From positions 779,130,119 through 779,194,118 of the forward strand of contig NC_081414.1 in NCBI RefSeq assembly GCF_030272615.1: 64,000 nt of DNA. The letters are read 5' to 3'. Each line of letters opens with the position of its first letter. Position 1 is the first letter of the stretch. This document shows positions 1-11,279 of the stretch, in pieces. Source of the DNA: Cryptomeria japonica. Lineage: Eukaryota; Streptophyta; Pinopsida; Cupressales; Cupressaceae. The position numbers were made by a program, and so were the translations under genes. The notes beneath the pieces were generated by a model that saw only the letters and a program-made list of their open reading frames with translations, was not told the DNA's origin and searched no databases.

Positions 1-215
1 GTTTTAATTAGGCAAGCCTCTAAATGGCACAACCTTTCCCTATTTTCAGTGTCTGCAAGTGTAGATCTGATGGTGGGAAAGTTACAAACAATCAGAGAAA
101 ATAGAAATCAACAGTGTTTAACTTTGAGCAGATGAAAAACCTTATAATAGGGAACCAAGTGGCTCTATATGGCTACAATGTCCTAGGTTTTTTGGGAGTA
201 GGTGTGGGTAAAAGC
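1..215. repeat. Dispersed direct repeat, copy A
   Basis: About 215 bp resemble positions 4104-4312 in the same orientation. Shared blocks include GGAAAGTTACAAA, GATGAAAAACCTTA and the final GTGTG-rich stretch. By eye the identity is roughly three quarters, so this is an old duplication. I see no open frame or terminal structure, and the repeat may continue left of the window. Its family is unknown. Confidence 0.6.
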
Positions 216-551
216 ACAATATTGTCTCACACTTTTATAAAGAAAGTGGCCAACACAACTAAAACTATTTAACTTCGACCAAATAAAAATGACATTTCTA
301 AATTGAATTCCAAAATGATGTAAACTGATCAAATATAAAAATATTAATGAAATTTATGTTTGTTATTTTAAATATATTTTTTTTTAAAATTGACATTTTA
401 TTTATATATTCAAAGTTAGATTTTTTATTGGTGAAAAGTGTTGAAAATTAGCGGTTCTAATCAACGTCACCAAACAAAATGAAAACGAACTTATTTTCTT
501 CTGATTTTAATTTTCCAAATAGAGAACATATATATGCAGTGTTAAAAAAAT
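216..551. other. AT-rich spacer, nothing recognised
   Basis: The sequence is AT-rich with homopolymer runs and has no convincing frame, terminal repeat or RNA gene. It ends where the LTR-like sequence starts with TGTTGG. Confidence 0.5.
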
Positions 552-1004
552 TGTTGGTGTAATTATTTATTCTTATAGGATATAATTACATTTTACTTAA
601 GTTGACTTAGGATAATGCATCTCATCATAGTTTGGATATGAGACACTTAGGGAAGTGTGCACATAGGGATGATGCTTGTAGGAGAAATTCACCTTTTGTG
701 GTATTATCTTGTTGTTACATTCCACATTCAGTAGGTGATCCACCTCTTGTGGAATATTATACTATTTCTCCTACCTACCCCTACATTTTCTTACTTACCC
801 TTGTTTCTCATTAAGCCACATGTCATGATTGTGTGCTCACATATCCATTTGGCCTTGCATATATAAGTAGGGCCATATTCATTGTATTGGTTAATCCAGT
901 TGATCAATTTTGCATATTGATGAGAATACAGTTTGTTTTTGTCAGACTATTGTCTCTCTTTTGTGTTCTTTTCATTGTGCCTTTGATCTTGGAAAAATTT
1001 CACA
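552..1004 (+). mobile_element. LTR of an LTR retrotransposon (5' LTR remnant or solo)
   Basis: The 453-bp segment begins TGTTGG and ends TTTCACA, the usual TG...CA form, and is followed at once by a primer-binding site. A TATA-like box (CATATATAAG) lies near 859-868, where a U3/R promoter is expected. No matching second LTR or coding region was found in the window, so the rest of the element has been lost or is unrecognisable. The left edge was chosen from the TG dinucleotide and is less certain than the right edge. Confidence 0.6.
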
Positions 1005-1017
1005 TGGTATCATAGCC
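1005..1017 (+). other. Primer-binding site, initiator-Met tRNA type
   Basis: TGGTATCATAGCC starts directly after the LTR. It differs by one base from the canonical TGGTATCAGAGCC, the complement of the initiator methionine tRNA 3' end. Confidence 0.7.
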
Positions 1018-1345
1018 ATTGGGGCTTCATTGATTGGTTTTGGGAGACATCTTGGAAGGCTTCTAATTTTGGATCTGAGGTACTACGTCTTTTGGAGGCA
1101 TCTTAGAGTGTTTTCGACCTCACCATTGTTTCTGGGAGGCCGTTTCCATAAAAATCAAGTATAAACTCGTCTATATTTGACCAAATTCGATTTTTTGGCT
1201 TGAAGGAAAATTTAGCCAATTTGACTAAAGGCGGTACAGATTTGAAAAAAAGATATATATTTTTTTATTTTTTGCGATTTCTTATCTTGAATTTTAAATC
1301 CGCAGAAATTTTGTTTTAAATGGGCTTTGTTAAAGTTTTTTTTTA
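1018..1345 (+). mobile_element. Untranslated leader remnant of the LTR element
   Basis: This follows the primer-binding site and looks like the non-coding leader of a copia-type element. No gag frame follows. The right limit is not visible. Confidence 0.35.
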
Positions 1346-1790
1346 AATTATAATTTCAGGGGAGGGTTTATTAACCCGTAGCCCGTACCCTGCAGACATT
1401 TTGTGCAGGGTCGCGTCGACCGTACCCGTACAGGCCTCACAACTTCCACCGCCTTTGCTCCGGCCGGCATTCCTCTCGCCGAAAGTATTTCATGCAGACA
1501 AAGTTTAGCTTGTCGTGATATAAGAGTGGGGCTATCCTTCTTGGATTGCAATACCTACCAAGTTCTGAAATTCTTTGCTGGATATTGAAAGTTCCCATAC
1601 AAATGATTCAAATTGTCAATGTGACTGTTAAGCAAATGACAGAAAATCAAGGCTGGACTTAACCAACACACTGTAATGACTTTGACTTTGTGCAAATTCG
1701 TGGATCCCACTGTTATTCTGTTGCTTCCTTTCTTCTCTATTGACACCTCGTTCTCTTCTCCTTCCGCAGTCACTTTCATTGAGGTACAAA
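1346..1790. other. GC-richer segment of unknown origin
   Basis: Between about 1360 and 1480 the base composition is clearly richer in G and C than either flank. A 61-codon frame lies at 1403-1588 (+) and a 74-codon frame at 1555-1779 (-); neither resembles a family I know. A pyrimidine-rich tract ending CCGCAG near 1768 looks like a 3' splice site but has no supported exon. It may be a remnant of a gene or of an element interior. Confidence 0.3.
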
Positions 1791-2285
1791 GTTTTGAACT
1801 TATTAATTCTTTTATGCCTTCCGGCTTACTACCTATTACGTAATACTTAATAACTGTTTAATTAATATCATTATTATGAAATAAATTATATATTAAATAT
1901 AATTTAAACTAACATGTCTATCTTTATAAGAATACAGGGAAAGAAGGGTGAAAGACGTATATTTGTTCATTATTTCATTTAAATTTATTATATTATCATA
2001 TTCTAATCAATATTAAATAATAATAATATTATTATTATTATAATTATAATTAATACTAGTATTTACACCTTATGTGCAATGGGTATGTTGAAGTGGAGTA
2101 AAAGGTAAATTAATGAAAATTTTGGTCTATTTTTTGCATATATTTGTACAACAGATGTCTCAATGGAGAAGTGATAGATCAAAATCAACTATGCATCTAC
2201 TTACAAGGACCCAAATATGATTGAAGCAAAACCTTTGAATTAGGAAGACAATTAGGCTCCATTACCAATAGACTCATATCACATT
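1791..2285. other. AT-rich spacer
   Basis: I see only AT-rich sequence with short ATT/AAT runs near 2020-2060, and no gene or element structure. Confidence 0.5.
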
Positions 2286-2770
2286 TGCAATAGGGAGAGA
2301 AAGAGAGATGAGGGGGGAAGAGCAAGAGAGAGATAAGGAGATAGATATAGAGAGGTAGCTAGAGATAGAGATGCAAATGGAGATGGAGAGGGAGAAGGTA
2401 GAGGGATATTGAGAAAATGAGAGGAAGAGATAAAGAGAGAGGAGAGAGGGATAGATAGAGATAAAAGAGATAAATATATAAAGATGGAGACTGAGGGAGA
2501 AAATGAGAGAAGGATGGGTACAAAGATAAAGATACAAATATGAATAGATAGAGAGAGAAGTGGAGAGAGGGAGATATAGGGGTACAAAGAGATATAATGA
2601 GATAGAAATAGAGGGAAAGATGGAAGAAAATATGAGAGATACAGATAGAGAGACAAAGTGATATAGATATAGATGTACATGAAGAGGGACAGGGAGATAG
2701 ATGAATATATAGGATATATATATAGAGATCAGGGAGGAGAGAGGAAGAAAGAGTGAGAGATAGCTATATG

Positions 2771-2829
<59 letters not shown>

Positions 2830-2875
2830 GGAAAGAAAGATCAAGTGAATAAGAGAGAGTTAGAGATAATGAGAT

Positions 2876-2938
<63 letters not shown>

Positions 2939-3050
2939 CATAGGGAAAGAATGAGAAAGAAATAAGGTGATGAAAATGACATGTAATAGAGAGATGAAGA
3001 GTGAGATAGAGAGGGGGAAAGAATATAGAGATAGAGAATTAGAAATATTT
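2286..3050. repeat. Purine-rich (GA)n-type simple sequence
   Basis: About 760 bp of GAGA/GATA-like purine-rich sequence includes two long near-perfect (GA)n runs, about 2775-2825 and 2881-2936. Long serine/leucine-rich frames on the minus strand are products of the repeat, not genes. Such tracts can bind GAGA-binding (BPC-type) factors in plants, but no gene lies nearby to regulate. Confidence 0.85.
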
Positions 3051-3214
3051 TTGTAGGACATGGTTGGAGGACACCCTTGTCTAAGCAAAATGAGTTGTTT
3101 GTAAGGGAGATGTGAGAAAATAGGTCTATGATATTAAATATATTGTCCTAATTTTCATTTTAAATGATAATTAAATGTAAAATAAGATAATTATGTTTTC
3201 AAATGGGATAGGAT

Positions 3215-3586
3215 TGTTACAAGTGCAGTTGTCGTTGTACCACAAGATGGACCTCTTAATGCCTGATACAACCACTAGACTTATAGAATCCACAAGAGGC
3301 GGTGAAGCCATGTCACAAACTTGAGAATTGCGTTGCACAACACAAAGAGACCAAGGGCACACACTTTTCAACAATCCCCCTAGTGAAAGTGATGGATTTG
3401 AACCTGTGACCAAGATCTGATACCACTTGTTACAAGTGTGGTTGTCGTTGCACCAAAAGATTGACCTGTTAATGCCCAATACAACCACAAGACTTATAGA
3501 ATCAATAGGAGGCGGTTAATCCATGTCACAAACCCAAGCATTGCGCTGCACAACACAAGGAAACTAAGGGCACACACCTTGCAACA
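3215..3586 (-). mobile_element. Complete TRIM (miniature LTR retrotransposon), copy A
   Basis: Two 159-bp direct repeats (3215-3373 and 3428-3586) enclose a 54-bp interior. On the minus strand each LTR starts TGTTG and ends TTGTAACA. The first is followed by AGTGGTATCAGATC, an initiator-Met primer-binding site, and the second is preceded by the purine tract TAGGGGGAT. A 5-bp TSD (AGGAT on +) lies at 3210-3214 and 3587-3591. There is no coding capacity, so the element depends on proteins from another element. The interior contains GGTTCAAATCC (3394-3404), a match to a tRNA B-box. It is related to 20568-20911. Confidence 0.9.
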
Positions 3587-3591
3587 AGGAT

Positions 3592-4103
3592 ACATCTCCT
3601 TGAGTTAGTGGCTTAATTCAAGGCTAGAAGTGAACCTAAAATAATCTAGGAGAATGGAAACTAAATAAATTACTAAGGAGAGTGCGAAATTAGGCTCATA
3701 ATTAAAGAGTATAATTTATGACACTACACATATATACAACTCTCTGCCCCATTTCCAAATCTAGTAAATTAAAATTATAAAATCCATATTCTAGTTAGTA
3801 ATTCAAGTCATATATGCACAAATCTACATCCAAGAATCAAATTATTTAAGAATTAAAGTCTTCCACAACAATCATGATCAATTAGATTATGTCATTCCAT
3901 GTTGAAGGCGTACACTAACATATTTTATAGGAAATGATGAACAACACATCAAGGCTTATGTAAAATTTTATGAGAGGATTTCATACTTGAGGTAATACCT
4001 TGTCATTTTAGCATTTCTTTATTTATTTAGCCTCTATCCTTGCAAGAGAACACATTGAAATCTCATCGGTAGCCATTGTGTAAATATAAATTGCAACACA
4101 AAG
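3592..4103. other. Spacer, nothing recognised
   Basis: The sequence is AT-rich and non-coding with no repeat structure that I could find. Confidence 0.4.
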
Positions 4104-4312
4104 TTTGAATTAGGTAAACGTCTAAACAGGAACAATACTTTCCCTAAATTTTTAATGTGTGCGAGTGCAGATTTGATTGTAGGAAAGTTACAAATAATCA
4201 AAAGAAAATAATGATAAATAATGCCTGACTTGGAATAGATGAAAAACCTTAGAATAGGGTACCACGTGGCCCTGTATTGCTACGATGACCTAGATTTTGG
4301 GAATAGGTGTGT
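4104..4312. repeat. Dispersed direct repeat, copy B
   Basis: This is the partner of positions 1-215, in the same orientation. The best-conserved blocks are the GGAAAGTTACAAA and GATGAAAAACCTTAGAATAGGG regions. Confidence 0.6.
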
Positions 4313-6223
4313 AGAGCAACCTAGTTGCATAATTGGCCATCCTCTGAAGCCTTTATCATTCCCAAACTAGTACACCCAATGCTTCTATCCTATAAAGTTT
4401 TCTTTAGATTTTAGATCTAGGTTACTCTTTTCGTCTTTATTCCAAAAATTCTTTATTGTTTATGCTTTTCATTTTTTTATTCGTCATTTACTATGAAATT
4501 CAATCATCTGTCATAATTAGCCTAGATCACATAAAAGCACTTCACTATCTCATTTCCCTTGCAACAAAAGAGAGAATGAATCCCAACATGCATCTCTCCT
4601 TTGACAACAATAGTTATGCCTATTATTATTCCCCATAGTTATCAGAAAGAATTAATATCTTGGTATTATATCTTTTATTTTAGGATATCTTTCCCCATCA
4701 TTTCATTATTCTTGGCTTAAGAGCAACATAAAGAAAAGTTTGAAAGGTCTACATGGAGAAAAAGTAAATAACTCAAACTTGTCCCTAGTGATTTATGTGT
4801 ACCTATGATCCATCCATCAAAGGGAGGACATAGGTACATATTAACACTCATTGGTAATTTTTCAAGGAAGGTTTGAGTTTACTTCTTTAAGAAAATAGAT
4901 TAAGTGTTTGGCAAATGTGAGATGTTTAAATCTTTTGAAAAAAAAAAAATCAAGAATAAGATAAAGTGAATAAGAATAGACTATGGTAGAATATATGTAA
5001 ATAACAAGTTCAAATATTTTTTGAAAGCAATGAGATAGAGAGAAATGCATGACATATATAATCCTTCCAAAAATGGTGATTCTAAAAGAAAGAATAGGGC
5101 CTTCAAAAAAATGACATTGTTCATTTTACAACCTAAGGTTCTTGCTTTATTTTCTCAACTTTAGGATATCAATAATGTATCTCATTTATTGAGTATTTCT
5201 CCTACAAATTATTTGAAAAAACACTCTCAAGGAAGCTTGAAATGGTAAAAAATAAAAAATAAAATTATTTTATAGGATTTTAATTTGAATTATTTTCTCA
5301 CATAATTGAAAAAATTAGGGAAAAAAACTTTGACTAAAAAGAGTGTAAAATGTCTCTTTTGGTTATGGTTATTAAAGGAAAGGATATATGTTATATAATC
5401 CTAGCATGGATGATGTGTTTATAGTAGGGATATCAATTTTAATGAAGGATTTGAAGATATAACATTGATAATGTTGAATCCTATGATGCCTTTGAACTAA
5501 TGTAGTTGAAGAATCAAGCCCTCTTCAAAAGGCATAGAGTTATTAGTAAATTTACCAAAATAATAAAAAAAATAATTATGTCCATATCTATCTATCTCTA
5601 CCAAAAGTTATGTTATCTCTCTTGGTTCTAGCCCCCTTCATAGTGTAATACAAAGTAATCTACTATTACTTTATCAACTACAAATGCTAAAAATATAGTA
5701 GTGAATTAATTATCTAAATAAATAACTTAGCTACGAGTAATTCTTTAGTACTTCAAAAATATCAAACAAAGCCTTCTTTTTTTCACTGTGACATCTAGGA
5801 CATTTTTTATCCAAATATATAATGTTTCTTACTATAACAAAGAATATAGAGGTCCATCACCATTATATTAGGTGTTTCAACCAAAATTTGGTGATTTGTA
5901 TTCAATATTGTAGGACATAGGACAAGTTAGTTGATCTTTTCATCAAGGTTTTATGTGAGACTAGGTTTGTATATCGTAAAATTCTTTCAAGATTAGGAGA
6001 AGTCAAATGAATATTTGATGGTTGCCATTTAGGGTGGATTATTTTGAATCTCTAACAATATATTGGTGAAAAATGATTCAAAATCAACATTTAACAGAAT
6101 TTTATGCTAGGACCCATCTTTTTAAGATTATTGGGGGATATTTACAAGTAATTAATACAATGAATCTATGGTGAGATTTTAGAATACATTAATTATTGAT
6201 TTATTGTTAAAGACCATTATCGA
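4313..6223. other. Spacer, no gene recognised
   Basis: About 1.9 kb of AT-rich sequence contains only short frames (60-62 codons) without family resemblance, and no terminal repeats or RNA genes that I can support. Confidence 0.4.
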
Positions 6224-6327
6224 CACAATACACATAGTTGCCTATTGCCTATCACCTCTCAACATTACTCAATTCACAATACACATAGTTGCCTATTGCC
6301 TATCACCTCTCAACATTACTCAATTCA
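6224..6327. repeat. 51-bp tandem duplication
   Basis: Two adjacent copies of a 51-bp unit beginning CACAATACACATAGTTG (6224-6274 and 6275-6325) appear identical, which points to recent slippage or unequal exchange. Confidence 0.9.
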
Positions 6328-6347
6328 CCATCTAGAATAAATATTTA

Positions 6348-6622
6348 AAATACTTGTTATACACATGGATTTTTTTATATTAAAATCGAGCAAGAACAGA
6401 GTTTACAAGAGATCATAGAGGGGAGGCATGTCTCAGCCCCTCAACATCCAGTTACAGCAAAGTATACTAGTAGTAAGAAAATAGATACAGGCTATATAAC
6501 CAAAAGCAACTCAGCAAATAACCGCCCAGCTGATGGGGCATAGCAGATTTAGAACCATGATGATCAATGAGGTACAGCCCCAGCCACCCCAGGAGAGCAA
6601 ATACTTGTTATACACATGGATT
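6348..6622 (-). mobile_element. 5'-truncated LINE insertion with 24-bp TSD
   Basis: A perfect 24-bp direct repeat, starting AAATACTTGTTATACACATG, flanks a 227-bp insert (6372-6598). On the minus strand the insert ends TTTTAATATAAAAAAA, an A-rich tail abutting the TSD. It is preceded by sequence including TGTAAACTCTGTTCTTGCTC. A long TSD, poly(A) end and short length are the marks of a 5'-truncated product of target-primed reverse transcription. No reverse-transcriptase coding part remains. A similar 3' end may occur near 59280. Confidence 0.85.
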
Positions 6623-6799
6623 CAAATTCATTATGTATTTTTCTATTAAATCAATAAAAAACAATTAATATGTGTCTTCTAAATAGTAGCAATGAGATAT
6701 ACATAATTTGAACTAAAAACTTACAGTTACATAACACTAGGGTTCTTGCTAATTAGAAAACATAACTAGTAGATAAACCTTTCTCTTAAACCCATCTTA

Positions 6800-9157
6800 C
6801 TATATGGTATGGTGTTGGCCACAGCTACCCTTGTCTTTGTCGTCTAACTGATCTGCAAGGACCTCTATAGACCTCGGAATTTGCGGTATAGGAGCCTCCA
6901 TCGTGCCTTCCAGTATCTTCACCACTTCACTCATGTTCGGCCTCTCATTCTCATCGTCTCGAATGCACAACCCAGCCACCACAGCGGCTCTTCTCACCTC
7001 TCTGACATCCGCTTCACTTGCTATCTTTGAGTCCACAAGCTCTATTATGTTTCCACTCTGAATTTGAGATGAAGCCCAGGTAGGAAAGTACAACCTGCTC
7101 TCCTCAACTTTCAAGTCCAGATTTCTACGACCGGATATGATCTCAAGCAACATCATACCGAAACTGTATACGTCCACCTTAGGAGTGATTGGAAGTCCGG
7201 AGATCCACTCGGGAGCCAAGTATCCACGAGTTCCTCTTGTGGTCGTCAGTACACGGCTGAAATCTCTACCCACCAGCTTCGCTAACCCAAAATCTGCAAC
7301 TTTTGGGCTGAAGTCGCCGTCCAGGAGAATGTTTTCAGGCTTGATATCGCAGTGAATGATGCGATCCAAGCATTCCTCATGAAGATAAACTAATCCTCGT
7401 GCAGCGCCCACTGCGATCTCGAATCGGGTCTTCCAGTCCAACACCTTCGACTCAGAGAAGAGGAAGGAATTTAGAGAGCCATTGGGCATGTAGGCATACA
7501 CTAGAAGCCTTCGAGAGCCTTCTACGCAGAATCCCCACAGCCTGATCAAATTCATGTGCTGTATTCTGCCAGTGGTGATTATTTCTGCACGGAATTGTTT
7601 ATCTGCATGCGAGGAACCCTCTAATCTTTTAACCGCAACAGGCGTGTTGTCTGGCAGAGTTCCTTTGAACACAGAGCCGAAATCTCCGCTACCCAGCTTA
7701 TGCTTGAAATTCTCCGTTGCGATTCGCAGCTCTTTGTAACTGAACTTTTTGAGCGATATTGGCACCTCCTCTTCCACGTCTTTCTTCAACATTCTTTGAC
7801 GTTTCCACAGAATAAATACGGCCGATATGAGACCCGCAACAGCAAGAAGTGATGCGGCGCAAGAAAGTAAAATAGTAAGTTTAGGGATTTTGCTGCTTTT
7901 ATCTGATTTCAACTGCAAGTCAGAAGCAGCCATCCTAACGAAGACGGATTGGCCCTCAGAAGAAACGCGCATTCCGAATAAATCTCCAAACCACAATCTA
8001 CAGAAGGGTGGATCAGAAATAGTGAAAGCAAAGGCTGCGCAGGAGCAATTGTTGAGACAGGTAGTCCGGCAGCTTTGCTGAGTTTCCTCGTTGTATAAGA
8101 CAGCTTCTTTTTCAGACAAGTATTGGTCCTTGGCTTCCGAGAAGCCGTCGGTTGTGCCCTCTGTGACAGAGCAATGTAGGGGTCTTCGCCGAGCACACCC
8201 ACTCGACCACCAACTTTTTGAGCCCTTCTTGGGTGTGAACCCCTGGACACAACTGCACACATTATTCAAATTGCAAAGTCCATACGCCCCGCAGATTTCA
8301 TAGTCACTGCATTGACCTTGGTATGTCGACCAGCGCATACTCCATCTGCCATCATCCATCAAGTACTAAAGTTGATATCTGCCATTCTCACTTACCAGGA
8401 ACCGCCCCGTCAGAATATGATCTATCTGGTTTACAACATAATTAACGTATATTCTTGAAGGAGAAAGATTCACACAAGACGCTTGCAGTTTGTTAGAACC
8501 TACCAATTGGGGTTCGTTAACAAAATAAGCTCCATTCCATTCTCCACTGGACAGGTACGGAACCGTGTTGTTATAGAACAGCATCATCTGTGTCTTTCCT
8601 GGAGACATATCCATACCGAAAGAGAAGAGCCCAGTTGCAGGATCCGAAGAACTCTTCCAGGAAGTCAGCTTCATGCCTTTCCACATTTTCATGCCAGGCA
8701 ACCATGTATCTGTCGGATGCGCGAAACTCTCCCAAACAATCGCAGACTCATTGTGGGTTTCCAGCATAATAAAATTGCCAGACTCCGTTAACACAGCTCT
8801 TGATCCTTTCTGGTCGCTATCAGTCGACCAAACAGACAGGCCCTTCTTATCAAACAATCTGAGATGACCGTCTCTCGAAAATTTTAGAATGCCAGGCTTG
8901 TTTCTGACAGGATTTTCTCTGTTAGCCACCCAAAGAATGACGTTTTGAGAGATTGGTGCATGCCAGATGCCAATATACCAGTTTTCCGTTCCTTTCGGGC
9001 TGAAAAATCCCAATGCAAACGTGCCATTTTTGGAATTTAGGGTCTGATTTCCAGTGAGCGAAGCCCCTAAGAAAAGGGTATCTCCACCATCCACTGCTAG
9101 TGAACTGCAGTAATGCGCTGCAATAATCACAGTAATTGCTAGGAACAAATGCTTCAT
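6800..9157 (-). CDS. G-type lectin S-domain receptor-like Ser/Thr kinase, interrupted by one in-frame TAG
   Basis: A plasma-membrane receptor kinase of the SD-2 (At2g19130-like) type, with no introns. Counting codons from the ATG at 9157: signal peptide about 1-22; bulb-type lectin domain about 23-150 with WVANRENP (76-83); S-locus glycoprotein region about 165-285; EGF-like cysteines (283-305); PAN/apple cysteines (363-415); one membrane helix (427-451); kinase domain (about 486-760). Kinase marks are a glycine loop LGSGDFGSV, lysine 510 in VAVK, HCDIKPEN (602-609), DFG (622-624) and GTRGYLAPEW. The HCD makes it a non-RD kinase, a class often linked to immune perception. Total length, 784 residue codons plus one internal stop, is normal for the family. 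The TAG at codon 264 separates two intact halves in one frame; it is probably a recent C-to-T change in a CAG codon, or a sequencing error. If real, the product stops before the membrane helix and kinase. Confidence 0.9.
8366..8368 (-). other. In-frame TAG inside the receptor kinase
   Basis: The codon between ENGRYQL and YLMDDGRW is TAG. Both sides continue the S-locus glycoprotein region in the same frame, and 521 further codons stay open, so this is the sole visible lesion. Confidence 0.9.
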
Positions 9158-9394
9158 TGCAAATTCAATAACTATAGCGTTTGTTTTTTCTTAACAATTG
9201 CTTCTTAGTAGTGCGTAGATGGTCCATAAACAGTTTGTAGTGTATCTTCAAATTTAAATAGAAAAAACAATGAACAACAAGGCCCAAGTACTGTTGGAGA
9301 TGGAATTGAGAAATTTGACTTTTCTGGTCATTCACGAGGGTAATTATGATATTGTTATCAGAATTCAATTGTGTAGCTTTCAAAACAATTGTAT
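9158..9394 (-). promoter_or_regulatory. Putative receptor-kinase promoter and 5' UTR
   Basis: This is the AT-rich sequence upstream of the ATG at 9157. I cannot point to a convincing TATA box or transcription start; the role is inferred from position alone. Confidence 0.3.
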
Positions 9395-9512
9395 AATTTT
9401 TCAACTAAATTTATTGATTTATGTTTCATGAATAGTGATTCACAAGAATTAACCAATTAAATAATTTTTCAATCAAATTCATTCATTCATGTTTCATGAA
9501 TAGTGATTCGAA
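9395..9512. repeat. Short tandem duplication upstream of the kinase gene
   Basis: TTTATGTTTCATGAATAGTGATTC at about 9417-9440 recurs at about 9487-9510 with flanking AATTTTTCAA, giving a repeat of about 70 bp. Confidence 0.7.
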
Positions 9513-9514
9513 AA

Positions 9515-9865
9515 ATCTCTCTCATACAAATGAATGATACACTAACACTTATAACATCTAAACGCGTAAAAAAATCTCTTACAAATAAACTTAATCTTTT
9601 CTAAACACAATTACCACTCATTACATTTAAATGTGTGAAAAGATATCTCCCACAATTAAACTTTATCTTTTCTAAACATGTTTAACAGTCATGACATCTG
9701 AAAAAATATCAATTACTAATAAACTTAATAAACTTGATCTTTTCTAAACGCCCTTAATACTCATGACATCTAAAGGCCTGAAAAAATCTCTTACAAATAA
9801 ATTTGGTCTTTTCTAAATGCGCTAAACACTCATTACATCACGTGTCAAAAATATCTCCAAGTTAT
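9515..9865. repeat. Diverged tandem repeat, about 80-bp unit, 4-5 copies
   Basis: Successive units carry ATCTCTTACAAATAAACTT, ATCTTTTCTAAAC, an ACTCATGACATCTAAA segment and a GTGAAAAAA segment, with gaps and substitutions. The array lies 0.4-0.7 kb upstream of the kinase ATG. Confidence 0.7.
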
Positions 9866-11279
9866 CATCGACTGAGCGTAAGCCTAATCTTTTTCTAAAC
9901 GCGTGTATTGGTAAAGTCTAGTCTTCTGTGCCGGATGAGAGACGGACACTTTGCTATTGGCACCGCAAAACTAGGGCAAAATTTCTGTAGAATGAAGCCT
10001 GACAAACACCTATGTTTTTAATAAGTCGTCTATCGATTTTCTTCAATGCACACCAGAACCGAGCAATATGAATACGTGACATTTTTTGTGGGTTGGTGTG
10101 TTTTTAATGTATGATGGTCTGCGTGAAATGATGCAGTCCGTTCGTATCAACCCATAAGTTACGGCGCTATTCAATCTATCCTTTTCAATAACCATACTAT
10201 GACAACTTCATTAGCTTAATAATTTGAATACCATTCACCACAGGTGATAACTGACCAACTCGTCTAATATGTAAATTCATTCTTAGCAGGTTGAATTGCC
10301 TTCCCGAGACCACTGCTTCGTTCAATAATTATTTTAATTTAATTTCATATTAAGAATTATTTAATTTAATTTCTATTTAAGAATTAGTTTATAAAAAGTC
10401 AATAAATGGTTAGTATTCTTTATTACTAATATGTTTCATATAAATTAACATTTTTTTTTTATGAGAGACTTCTTAATAGGTTTATATCATGTTTTTAATA
10501 CATGAATACATTTATTTGGAAATCTTGAAATTGTAAAATGTATAGCTTTTTTCATGAATATAATTTGCTCTATCTTTTTTGGTCTATCAAAAAAATTTGA
10601 CGAACTGATATAAGCATTGAAGTTGTCCTAGTTGGTTTTGGCAAAATGAATAAACTTCAATCCTTGACTCTTAGCCAAATAAGAATTAGAATATAATCAT
10701 GTTCTTGCATCGAATATAACAAATGAACTTGTGAAAGATATGAAATCCTTAAAAATCTTACAAATTGAATTTACAATTTAACAAATAAAAGATTGAAAAT
10801 GATCTAGTTCATGAGCATTACTAAGTCTTTGGAATTACTTCCTCTAATTTGACCATCCTTGTGGAAAAATATCCAGTGCTAACTTGAATTAAATGTATTT
10901 CATATGTAGTTTATCCCATAAGCCTTTCTAAGCTCAATTTAACAAGGTTGTATCAAAGGAAATAGTTTTGTCTTGTTACCTATTGAAATTTTCCAGTAAG
11001 GACTAATGGTTGGTTTTTATGTTTGATTAACCATCATTGCCATTCTGACATATGAGGCCCACCTTATATAGAAAAATGAACAATCCATATATGTATTTGA
11101 TAGTGTCGTATTACTGACCTATCCATCAAATTTTGGGTATCAGTTCACAAGGTTACCTAAATTATTGAACACCTATTGGGCACTAAAACAACTACTGCAA
11201 TTTGAATGGATTGAAGTGGCTATATATACTATCTAAGAGGTTATTTGAAAGACTCAATTTGAGTTTGTATTGGAAATTG
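9866..11279. other. Spacer, no gene supported
   Basis: The sequence is AT-rich. A stretch at 10600-10900 gives faint leucine-rich translations but no consistent frame. Any 5' part of the kinase pseudogene that follows is no longer recognisable here. Confidence 0.4.

Noticed and set aside
1403-1588. Small 61-codon gene in the GC-richer patch
   Set aside because: No family resemblance and overlapped by an opposite-strand frame of similar length.
2274-3088. Long Ser/Leu-rich frames on the minus strand
   Set aside because: They are translations of the GA-rich repeat, with no domain or codon signal.
10600-10900. Leucine-rich-repeat resistance gene remnant
   Set aside because: Only scattered LRR-like words in changing frames; below what I can support.
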